From positions 1-17,809 of the forward strand of contig OUQQ01000429.1 in the NCBI GenBank assembly GCA_900404475.1: a stretch of DNA of 17,809 nt, in the 5' to 3' direction. Position 1 is the stretch's first letter, and every line of letters starts with the position of its first letter. The translations under genes and the position numbers were made by a program. A model generated the notes under the pieces. That model was not told where the DNA came from and did not search any database. It was given only the letters and a program-made list of their open reading frames with translations. The stretch comes from Spongospora subterranea (Eukaryota; Endomyxa; Phytomyxea; Plasmodiophorida; Plasmodiophoridae). This document shows, one piece after another, positions 9,402 through 17,809 of the stretch.

Positions 9402-11523
9402 TTATCCCTCCTCCTGTTCATCTTCATCGATGGTCATCACTACCCCAGGAGTAGCTCTGGACCGTTTCCCGCTCCTCTTCTGTTCGAGAGCCTGCTCTCC
9501 AGCGACGTCGTCAATGCCGTTCCCCGACTCATCTTCCATATCGCCATCGACAAAGTCGCTGCTTTCCGGGATCTTCTCCACCATCTGCAGGACGCGCAGC
9601 TGTAGATCGTTATTGGCGGTTCCGGTCGTCTCGGCCGCCAGCTCGTCTTCGAACGTCGGTCGGACAAACCAAGGAAGACGACCTCGCTGCCAATCGTGAA
9701 GAATCATTCGCGAGACGTTGTTGAAATCGGGTTCTCCGCCCTTCATGATTTTCCCTAAATGTAAACTGGTTAGGTGGAGGATTTGGCAATTTGAACAAGA
9801 ACGTGAAATTGCCCGACCTCGTAACTTGGCGAATTGTTCCAGGAAATCCATGGCGTTCTCCCATACCGACACCCCATAGGTCTTCTGAAGATATTCGGGA
9901 TTGACACGACGAAGGACTTCGTCGATATATAGTGTGGGATCCATCAGACTCTCAACGCGAACGATGCCCTGAACACGCATACGGATGAGCACGGGCGATA
10001 ATTCAATACGAACGGGTCAATATACCTTCAGGACGATATCCGCTTCCGAATCGGACGTTGGATAGACAACACCGGGGCAGTCGATGAGAAATATTCGCTT
10101 AAATAGTGTAATATATTGCCAGACCTGTCGTCAGAGTGATCAATCCAATTTGATCCGGAATAATTGACAGCGAATTCCGACCTTAGTTTCGCCAGGAATC
10201 GGAGCCACTTTACAGACCGCCTTCGATTTCAACGTATTGATCACAGAGCTCTTCCCAACGTTGGGATATCCAATGAATCCAACGCTAATCTGATTTCAAA
10301 ATCAAAATTTGCGTTTTTCGGCGAGTTTGACGACCAACGAACCTCCTTCTTATCTTTGTGAAGCGATGCGAATTGCCTCAACAGCGAAATCAGCGATCCT
10401 TTACCGAACGAGTTGGTGATCGATGAATGGAACGCTAACGTCGGGTATTGGGCTGACAAGATCTTGATCCATCTTTTCGTGGCCCAGGTCGGGATCAGGT
10501 CGCATTTGTTCAGGATCAGCACGAGGTGCTTATGTGGGGCGTTCTTCTTGAGATGCGCTTCGACGTGTGGCGATCGAGTTCCTGAACGAGAACACCAATT
10601 CAGACCCACAGACTGGTTCTTGCGATTGCAGAAACGTCTGACCGATGGGGTCCCGGGCGTCTAGAACCTGAATCACGACATCACTGGAATCGAGAACTTT
10701 GTAAAGCTCTCCCCAGATCCGCTTAGATTGACCTTTATCGAACATCTTATGGCGAACGGCGTCTTTAAACTCGCGATCCACTACGTCGACGGTTCAGGGA
10801 ACGTGATTCCGAAGAAGAATATCCATTTTACCGTGTGGATTATAGACCTGATCGTCTTTCGATTCACCCGAATACTGTTCGTGGCTTTTCAAGGCCTTTT
10901 CCACCATGGCGTCGAGGTCCAGCACCGACAGTTTCGGCCGCTTCCTCGTGTTCTTCTTGCCGAACGTCGACTCGAACGACTCGGTGGTGAGCAGGTTCAT
11001 CTTGGCGTTGGCGAACGGGTCTTGCAACAATCCCATGGGCAGTTTCTTCTGATGCAGCAAGACGGTGTATGGGTCGTGGGATTTACTGGCCATATCTTGG
11101 CGGAATGCAGTTAATTGCTCCTGACCCACAACCCGTGTATTACCGAACCATCTACGATTAGGGGCAACGCGGGCACATTCCGCCTCCTATATAGGTAGAT
11201 ATTCGAATCAGTCAACGACAACGTGTTTGTTGGAGATATATGGCCAACGATATGGCGTCAAAAGGGCGGACCTTTGACATGAACTTTCCGCCGACGATCT
11301 TTCCGGCTTTATTCCTTTGGGCTTTCTGATTATACATAGCCAATCTGATGAATCGGGAGCACAGAGTTAGTATCGATCATTGATCCTCTCCAAGCGATGT
11401 GCTATAATCGAACCTCTTGATCGTCTCATTTGTTCTGAGACCGGCCGGACCTCGACCGGTCTTCTTGGCGTCGGGCAACGACCGAAACTCATTGCCAATA
11501 TGGGTCTGTCTACCGGTTCCCAT
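9402..11523 (-). CDS. GNL2: Nucleolar GTP-binding protein 2 (GNL2 / NGP-1 / Nog2)
   Basis: This is the circularly permuted YlqF/YawG-family GTPase that acts on pre-60S ribosomal particles in the nucleolus. Nine exons, all in phase: 11414-11523, 11272-11344, 10832-11186, 10643-10780, 10343-10581, 10182-10289, 10026-10124, 9818-9968 and 9402-9754, giving 541 residues. Family hallmarks in order: [30 protein letters not shown]; the permuted G motifs LDARDPIG (G5-like), [10 protein letters not shown] (G4), [14 protein letters not shown] (G1) and IDCPGV (G3); then [37 protein letters not shown] and GRLPWFVRP. The C-terminus is acidic and shorter than in animals (human protein about 731 residues). 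The 51-nt intron after residue 179 contains an in-frame TGA, and the first intron has a TACTAAC branch site. The start ATG at 11523 is the only in-frame one downstream of the stop at 11641-11643. Confidence 0.96.
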
Positions 11524-11732
11524 TTGGTCGCCCCGCAGACGATGTGCAATCAGACCTTGACCCGAATCGCCAGCGGCACCTGGCCCTGGGATGGCGCTAC
11601 CCCGTCCACCAGTCCAGCGCGGACACCGCCACGGACTCCGTCAACCGAACCTGAGCTGACTCAGAAGTTGTCGATCAACTCGAGACGATTGATATGCCCG
11701 TTGGCTATAATCACGCCATCTTGGGACCGTCA

Positions 11733-12662
11733 TGATTGATCCAAGCGACAAGGGTGATCGCGGGCCATCGTCAACGACCGTTTGGTGACCTGCTCACCCT
11801 TGGAGTGCAATTCAACGTGATATGAATGGTAGAGCTTGTTCATGCCATCCCAATCACTGGGTAAGCCAAACCAATTTTGAACGACGATACCGAGGGCAAG
11901 CTTGGTGTCCCACATTCGACCTGGCGGCGATGATTCACCGCGCGTCCGCAAATAATGGACCAATTGGCGTTCCTCGAGCGGCTCTCTCGACTATGCAACA
12001 GACGAGCCATGTTGCCACGCCCTCTTTTGATGGTCGTACACGACACCGAACGTCTTGTTGATGTCGATCCCCTTCAAAGCGCGCGGCTGCGTCGAATTTC
12101 CGATGACCTGAGCCATCATGTTTTCCCCCCGCTGCACCGACGATCGGTGTGATCATCAAACGTTGGTTGCTGCGCTTTACACCGCGCCCATCGCTGTTCA
12201 CAGTTATGTACGATCGGGTCGAGGTCGTTCGATAGTGCAACGCAGACTCGTCAGTGTTCCAACTGCTCCTCCGTTCGACATCCCACAGCTCCACTTTCAC
12301 CGTTGCCCCGAAATTGTCATCGAAAGTCTGCAAACAACTACGTCCCGGAACGTAATGGCCTTAGATTGTAATAATTCGCCAGTCATATTCAATGTTGGTG
12401 CTTCGATTTCTACTCGTCGCTGCCAGTTGTACAACATGCTCTTCAGCATGCAGTAGTGCGACGCCATCACGTTTTTAGGGTTGCCTTGTTGCTCATCGAC
12501 GCGCTGTTTGATGCGTTCATGCTCTTTGGCTTATTTTTACCACCGGACGGTCGCGACACTTTGAATCTGAGGGCTTCTTTCGCTCTGGGACCTGCCCGTG
12601 GCGATGAAGCTCAGCACATCCAACTTCTGGGCGGCGGTAAGATGGGTCCTTTTGCAACGGTT
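11733..12662 (-). pseudogene. Degenerate pogo/Tigger-like DDE transposase
   Basis: Reading leftward on the minus strand, the N-terminal part has a helix-turn-helix-like segment (KRTHLTAAQKLDVLSFIATG, later LKSMLYNWQRRVEIEA), the DNA-binding layout of the CENP-B/Tigger family. Next comes the start of the catalytic domain: SWNTDESALHYRTT (first catalytic Asp), SYITVNSDGRGVKRSNQRL, then VIGNSTQPRALKGIDI and VYDHQKRAWQHGSS. These pieces lie in different frames. A run of six G then A's (minus strand, near 12117-12130) shifts the frame between GAAGG and AQVIGNS, and in-frame stops follow the HTH part and the GSS motif. I cannot find the DDE second half with an LLLDNA-like motif. The last open piece (11733-11963) is only loosely similar. 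Some breaks could be introns, but the homopolymer shift cannot, so I call it decayed. Confidence 0.75.
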
Positions 12663-13484
12663 GGTGCCCGATCCATTGTTTCGTCGGAGTGAGGGGGCAG
12701 TCGGCGGTCACTGGGCCATCATGTTCCGGGACTCCATTTTGGCAAACTTTTTGATGCCCTCACGATATTGATGCGTCTTTGAAATCGCAGCTGTTCAAAA
12801 TCACTGCTTCGAATGGGTGGCTGGACAACTATCGGCGGTGCACACAACGGCACTTATGTGCACCGAGGAAATTTAATTCCTAGACGTTCCCAATAGATAG
12901 AACGCCGAATTTCCCATTGATTGAGCGTTTCTCAGCTTCTCATAGGACAAAATCTCGCGAGTTAACGGGCGGACGTCGTCGTTGATTTAGTGAGAGGAGG
13001 TCTTAGTATTTTTAGTGGCCACTAAATCGAGGGAGAACCCTGGATACAGAAAAAACAACATGTTCTGGGGGGACAAAGGTTGGACCGGTTGACGGAGATT
13101 GACAAGGGCCATGTAAATACGATCCAGCTCCACTTGGTCCGCGCCTTCAGATCATGTTGGTTTTGCAGTATTTGATTGAAAGCGGTTACAACGTCTACAC
13201 AGGGCATCGCGTCTGGATGAACAGGACACCATGTTCTGAAACTGAACAATTTCCTGAACGCGTCCCTTAATTGACTTGGTCGGGACGGTTGGTTCATCAC
13301 ATAGCGACCGGTTTAAATGAAAAATAACAACTTTTGCTCACCAACATAACGACACCCTCTTTGTGTCTGTCGCGTTTGAACTTCAAGATGTCAACGAAGA
13401 CGTTCTGGGACCCGCGCACCCGGTTAAACTGAACCGTTTTTTGTAGAAAGATGCAAAACGTGTCGCCATAAATAATTAAGTTGT
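12663..13484 (-). other. Unassigned region with coding-like fragments downstream of APC2
   Basis: No gene I can name. Several minus-strand stretches read like exons. One at about 13340-13455 contains FLQKTVQFNRVRGSQNVFVD and LKFKRDRHKEGVVML before a GTGAGC donor. One at 13160-13260 is Cys/Arg-rich (SCSSRRDALCRRCNRF). One at 13000-13130 contains QVELDRIYMALVNLRQPV then LFFLYPGFSLDLV. One at 12880-12970 contains LTREILSYEKLRNAQSMGNS. They are separated by stops and frame changes. It may be a multi-exon gene I failed to splice, or more of the decayed element next door. The 92-residue frame at 13022-13300 is probably a mixture of exon and shadow. Confidence 0.4.
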
Positions 13485-16400
13485 TTAATGAAAAGAAACT
13501 TTCGGCGACTGTTTATAGAGCCCATCGACGCATTCAAGCTTGCCTTCATGAACTAATTGCTCCAGAAACTCGTGCAGTTCGTTTTCAGATCTGCTGTATG
13601 ATGTTGACCCCGATGTGAATGCCGACCTCAGAATGGAATCAATGCGGGACAGCGTGAAGCTATAAATAAAAATGAATCAGTACTGGAAAAGCGAAAATGT
13701 TTGTACGGTGTGAACGAACCCTCCGAATGAGCTGGGAAGTATGCCCAAGATGTACGATTCTAGCAGTTTCGAAGCTTCACGTTGTTGCTAAATTCACATA
13801 AGCTAAACGACTACAATTTTGCATCGTGATGCACATACAGCTTCAACAGAGAAAGCGGTAGACTCATCATCTTCGTCGTCATCATCACATTGCAATGAGG
13901 TTGGCGACGACGTCATATGATCCGCATATTCAAGAACCGAATAGGATCCAGACCCGTTTTGAGCGAGAACGCGTTTCTGAACCCAAAAGTGCAACCTCCT
14001 GCGCACCGAAGCCGGCGACATTTGGACGGCATCACAGACAGACTGCAGTGACAGTTCGGCCCCCGCATCGAGATCGTTAAAGGCGAATAAGACAGCAGCG
14101 TGTCCTGAAGAAACATCGCTAACGAAGACCTGACGTCCATCGTTGAAGGTAAGAGTGAGATCAGCATTTCCTAGACTTGACTGCAGTGAACCAGTGGAAA
14201 ACATGTCAGAAGCAGCTTGTGAAAAAGAATATGGATAACTACTTTCCAAACCAGTTCCCGTGGCGCTTTAAGAACCTCATAATGCTGGCTGTACTCCTTC
14301 ATTGAATGTAGAATTACTGACGGGAGAACGACCGATGCATCGATGTCAGAATCACTGAACTTGGGCCAGAACTCGTGGGAAATAATGGTACACGACAATG
14401 GAAACTGAAACTTTCGTCAGGAACTACAGCCTGGAATCGAAAACATCTTTACATTCGGACTATTGATGGTTTTCTGAATGTTGGCATTGATCCGCTTGGA
14501 CATCGATATGTCTGCAATCATTACGTCAGAGCAACGAAATTGCGCCTCTCCGAACCGTTGCTTAAGCAGCTCTTTTGGAAAAAAGCATTCAGGACAAGAC
14601 GGAACAACGCACGAAAGAACTGACCTAAATGATGAACCTCTCTCTCGGTGTTGTAATCCGGTAACTTCATTAACCGTTCTGCCAATAAGTTAATATATTC
14701 CTCTATCAATTGATCACTACTCCCGAAAATGTACACCAATTGAGACAGAACGTTGTTGGATTTTCGTAAAGACCAGCTCGATGCAGACAATACGGGTTCG
14801 ACAGCTTCTCTGATAAATCAGTTCTAATTGGTAAAGAAACTTTTGAAAATCAATACATGAAACTAACCCGAACGTGACAACGGGTTCTGGCTCCCAGGCG
14901 ACACCTTCGTCATCGTTCTCGTATCCGAAGTCGTTATCGATCGAGCACCTGACTGATTCGTGATCGTCAGCGGACCGTTCGAGTTCCGCCAACAGCCCAT
15001 ATGGCTCATTGCCATTGATCAAAGCAGCAACCACGACCTTAACTGCATCGGGGCGGGTTCTGAAAAAAGATCGATGAAACAGTCTCTTAACACAATGATT
15101 TTCGATGTTCCCCCTTACTTTAGATATGCGCAAATTGGGTCCACAATGCTTGTGAGAATCAGGCCAGAGGGGTCGATTATCCGCATTACACGAAAACAGG
15201 ATATGTACTGAGTGACGATGTCCCGAGTCATCGCTCCAGGGTGCAGAAGACGCTTATCAAATGTGGCCACAAGCGAACTAAACCAGCACAATGACGTTAG
15301 ACGCTATCGGGATGAACAGTTCGCATTTGAGAAACCTGACGAGCAGCGACTGCTGATCCGTGTTGAGAAGGCATTGAGCGAGATCGGTCACGGCCCCAGT
15401 CGAATCAGGAAAATCGACGATAATATCAAACATCTCACGTATCCGAAGATCCCCTACCCTTCAGAAACATCAGATAACGAATGGAAAAATTAGAAAGGAA
15501 AATTCACCTCTCATATAGAAAAAACGTTAGACGCGAGGCAAAACGCTTACAATCCAAACTATCTGGATTGTAAAGTGCCCCGACCCATGTGAATACTGAC
15601 GTGTTCAACCAATCGAGCAAACCAGGAAGAACTGGGAGCTCGTATTGTCCAGAGCATTCTTTCTGTGCTCGGCGCTCGATTTGCTCAAGCAGCGCTGCCG
15701 TAACACCGAATTCAAGAACGGGTATCCAACACAGCTCTTGAAGCTTCGCGGCAATGCTGATGAGTTGGCCAACGACAGCAACCGTAGGACGGAAATTACC
15801 TCTGGGCAGACCTGAGATAGAAACCTTTCCAAATGATGAGACGTCATCGTTGAGGTGATCGGTCGCTCCAATGACTCCGACCAGGACGTAAACTGTAGCG
15901 AGAAAAAAGTGACCATGAATGGAGTAAACCTGAGGAAAATTTCTGAACATGAAAGAATTTATGACGTGAATAAGGCCGATTCACCAATCCGGAATACTTG
16001 AGAAGAATACAGCATGAACGAGGCCAAAATATCGCTCCGTATGTTGTTTGGTAAAATCGGTTCCTTCTGGTCTAAATAAGCTAGATGGCAGCAACTAAGG
16101 TTGATCCAGTGAATACACCCTATAGTTTCAGGGTGAAAAGGAAAAAGAACCTCATCAATTCCTTGTATTGTTGACAGTAATGGCCTCAGTAATCGAACCG
16201 TTTCGTCCAATGCAATATAGAATGCGTCGCAAATCTGATTTGGGTCATCGCACTGGGAAAACGGCTTCAGGCGGTTCCAGAACGCCGTTTCCGCAACCTG
16301 GGCAATCCGTTCCTGAATATTTCCTGATAGAAGGTAAATATTTTAGATGGACATATCCGGAGCTGTATCGCCCTACCGAAATACCAATCAATGAACACCT

Positions 16401-16506
16401 GCGATTGGCCATGACTGGCAAGAGTGACTGCAGCTTCGCTAGCAGCTGAACTCTTGAAATTCAGAGTGGCCAAGGCCTGAAACGCTCCTGATACAGTGGA
16501 CGTCAT
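13485..16506 (-). CDS. ANAPC2: Anaphase-promoting complex subunit 2 (cullin subunit APC2)
   Basis: APC2 is the cullin scaffold that, with the RING subunit APC11, forms the catalytic core of the APC/C ubiquitin ligase controlling anaphase and mitotic exit. About 14 exons give about 770 residues (human 822). Matching stretches: FIDWYFGNIQERIAQVAETA at the N-terminus; KECSGQYELPVLPGLLDWL; REMFDIIVDFPDSTGAVTDL; DKRLLHPGAMTRDIVTQYIS then RVMRIIDPSG; TRPDAVKVVVAAL; the acidic DDEGVAWEPEP; LVYIFGSSDQLIEEYINLLA then LLKQRFGEAQF and SMSKRINANIQ; ISHEFWPKFSD; the winged-helix part MSPASVRRRLHFWVQKRVLA; an acidic linker; and a C-terminal WHB domain ending near VDGLYKQSPK. Introns I checked run 43-68 nt with matching phases. 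The start at 16506 leaves a normal-length N-terminus. Confidence 0.95.
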
Positions 16507-17773
16507 GGGAATGGCCCAATGCTGTTGAGTTTCCTATTGGTGTTGTGTCTTTTGGTGGAAGCGGCGCAGGACTAACGCCAAGGCGCTTGTTGTACGGACA
16601 TCGGCAACTGACTGACACCAGATGAGAAGATGGTGAATTGAGTCGGCCACATGTTACAAGGCCACTTGACATCCATTATCGTTACGGGTCATTGTGGTTT
16701 TCAACTGGGATGACCCATGTCACTATGCTCACATTTGGATCGTTTCGGTCATGGGAAGCTGCGTTTTCAAAGACAGTTTCAGTTGCGGATTCCGATATAA
16801 TAAGTCTTCATCCATGTAATGTATGAACTTTAGGCAATACATATCGTAGTTATCATGCGTTCCGATTTACAATCGTAAACCGTTGAAGACGGCACCCGCA
16901 TTCCTCCATTTGTCGGGTCTATAAACAATCATATCTGACGAGAAATTGGCGACCTCAGCGAAAATTAAAGAGGTCACGTCAAAACTTGTCAATCACGAAA
17001 CTCAGCTGCTCTATCGACAACGTGACGGAAGTGCTATCGATATGCTGAAAATGAACGTGCAATCAATCAACGATGCGCAGCTTTGAAAAAGGACGTCGGT
17101 TTGCCGGCGAGCGTGTTGTCAGTCGCTGTGTTTGGTTCATTGGAATTGAACTCGCCTCCTTCGGTGCGAAGTTTTTTGCATGCGCAATGCTAGGATTGTT
17201 GATTGCCCGCAAGTTCATTGTCAGCAATATCATGCTGTTTGGATGAGGTCCGAGAAGTTTCTGTTTCGGCGCCTTCTGAAAGGGGCCGATGTCGTCAATG
17301 ATCGGGATGCTTTAACCTTCAAGCTGCAGCACGTTTAGCCTGTGAGTACAGTAGTTTGCATGGGAAGTGTGTAAAAAGCGACATTTTCCACCGTTACAAG
17401 TTTTGTGCTAGCACATGAGGATATTCCATCCAAAGTCACAAGCCCTGGCGTGTTGGTTCCCATCCTTTTGGGCCACTGCTACCAGACGCACAGCATGCTT
17501 ATGCATAACCAGGTTTTATGCAACCTGCGGTAAGATAAACTTCCTTGTTCGACAGTAGTCTTGCTGAACGTCGGGCAGGAATTTCATCAAACAGTTCAGA
17601 CCAAGAAACCTTTGAAAGTTTTGGACGGTTTCGGAACCATTTGTTAGTGAAATTAGAACCTCCTCATTTGAAGCGGAGAAGAAAACGAACACTTTCGCAC
17701 GCAAACAGGGGTTGAGGAGGGCTCCTCGGTCAGGTGCAGTTTGGTGTAACGGCAAGTAACGGCCGCCTTGACC
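16507..17773. other. Right flank with unresolved open frames
   Basis: No gene can be assembled here. On the plus strand an ATG at 16519 begins MLLSFLLVLCLLVEAAQD, which looks exactly like a signal peptide, then stops at 16573-16575. It could be exon 1 of a secreted protein. An open stretch at 16934-17083 is charged and helical (KLATSAKIKEVTSKLVNHET). Another at 17150-17338 contains QQYHAVWMRSEKFLFRRLL, faintly like the core of a BTB domain. Both are in the same frame but separated by stops at 17084 and 17147. The minus-strand frame at 17516-17755 has no recognisable motif. Exons of one gene continuing past the window is possible, and so is decayed sequence. Confidence 0.35.
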
Positions 17774-17809
17774 TGGCGTGTAACAATGGGAGCAGTGGCG
17801 TGTAACAAT
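17774..17809. repeat. Short tandem repeat cut by the window edge
   Basis: The 14-nt word TGGCGTGTAACAAT occurs at 17774-17787 and again at 17796-17809, a 22-nt period with about 1.6 copies visible. The second copy ends exactly at the last base of the window, so a longer array may continue beyond it. Related GGTGTAAC sequence stands just upstream near 17742. Confidence 0.6.

Noticed and set aside
10779..10800. A 22-nt intron in GNL2 (GTTCCC to GTAG)
   Set aside because: It would shift the frame. The 51-nt intron with a stronger donor keeps the phase.
10782..10831. In-frame TGA inside GNL2, suggesting stop-codon reassignment or readthrough
   Set aside because: A 51-nt GT-AG intron (10781-10831) with the right phase removes it and restores the family sequence.
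11524..11640. GDSGQGLI in the open frame upstream of the GNL2 start, resembling a serine-protease active-site motif
   Set aside because: No His or Asp motifs, no upstream coding support, and the frame is closed by a stop at 11641. A chance match in GC-rich DNA.
11940..12333. A Rab-like small GTPase suggested by VKVELWDV
   Set aside because: No P-loop or NKxD motif in the region. The following SWNTDESALHYRTT and VIGNSTQPRALKG fit a DDE transposase better.
1..17809. CRISPR arrays, bacterial operons, rRNA or tRNA genes
   Set aside because: I saw no regular spacer-repeat array, no ribosome-binding pattern, and no convincing tRNA or rRNA sequence by eye. A covariance-model scan would be needed to exclude small RNAs.

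Overview
The window is nuclear eukaryotic DNA. Almost every gene is broken into short exons by GT-AG introns, mostly 45-70 nt and some apparently near 30 nt. Several introns have a TAAC/CTAAT-type branch site, and no bacterial operon or ribosome-binding pattern is present. The standard genetic code fits: every in-frame stop I met inside a conserved protein is explained by an intron with matching phases, except in one decayed transposase. The host is a compact, intron-rich eukaryote that probably builds cilia or flagella, because it carries an Inturned (CPLANE) homologue. The HLDLS-type kinase loop and the aminoglycoside-phosphotransferase-like small-molecule kinase remind me of oomycete-like protists, but I cannot fix the lineage from this sequence.

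Layout, left to right. 562-999 (-): small secreted, proline-rich, probably GPI-anchored protein. 1127-3532 (+): Inturned homologue, about 11 exons. 3613-4942 (-): two-exon Ser/Thr kinase with an N-terminal helical region. 5482-5938 (-): poorly resolved small helical protein. 5937-7541 (+): six-exon seven-helix membrane protein of gustatory-receptor-like design. 7659-9083 (-): five-exon choline/ecdysteroid-kinase-like phosphotransferase. 9402-11523 (-): nine-exon nucleolar GTPase GNL2. 11733-12662 (-): decayed pogo/Tigger-like transposase. 12663-13484: unassigned, with coding-like fragments. 13485-16506 (-): about 14 exons of APC2, the cullin subunit of the anaphase-promoting complex. 16507-17809: unresolved open frames, ending in a short tandem repeat cut by the window edge.

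The genes do not form a functional cluster. They are unrelated housekeeping genes (GNL2 for 60S ribosome assembly, APC2 for mitosis), a cilium-assembly gene, a candidate chemoreceptor and two kinases, packed with very small gaps. I found no convincing new multi-gene system. The points most worth a second look are the Inturned homologue with no recognisable PDZ region, the gustatory-receptor-like protein, the kinase with a degraded glycine loop, the near-overlapping head-to-head gene starts, and the coding-like sequence at 12663-13484 and 16507-17340.
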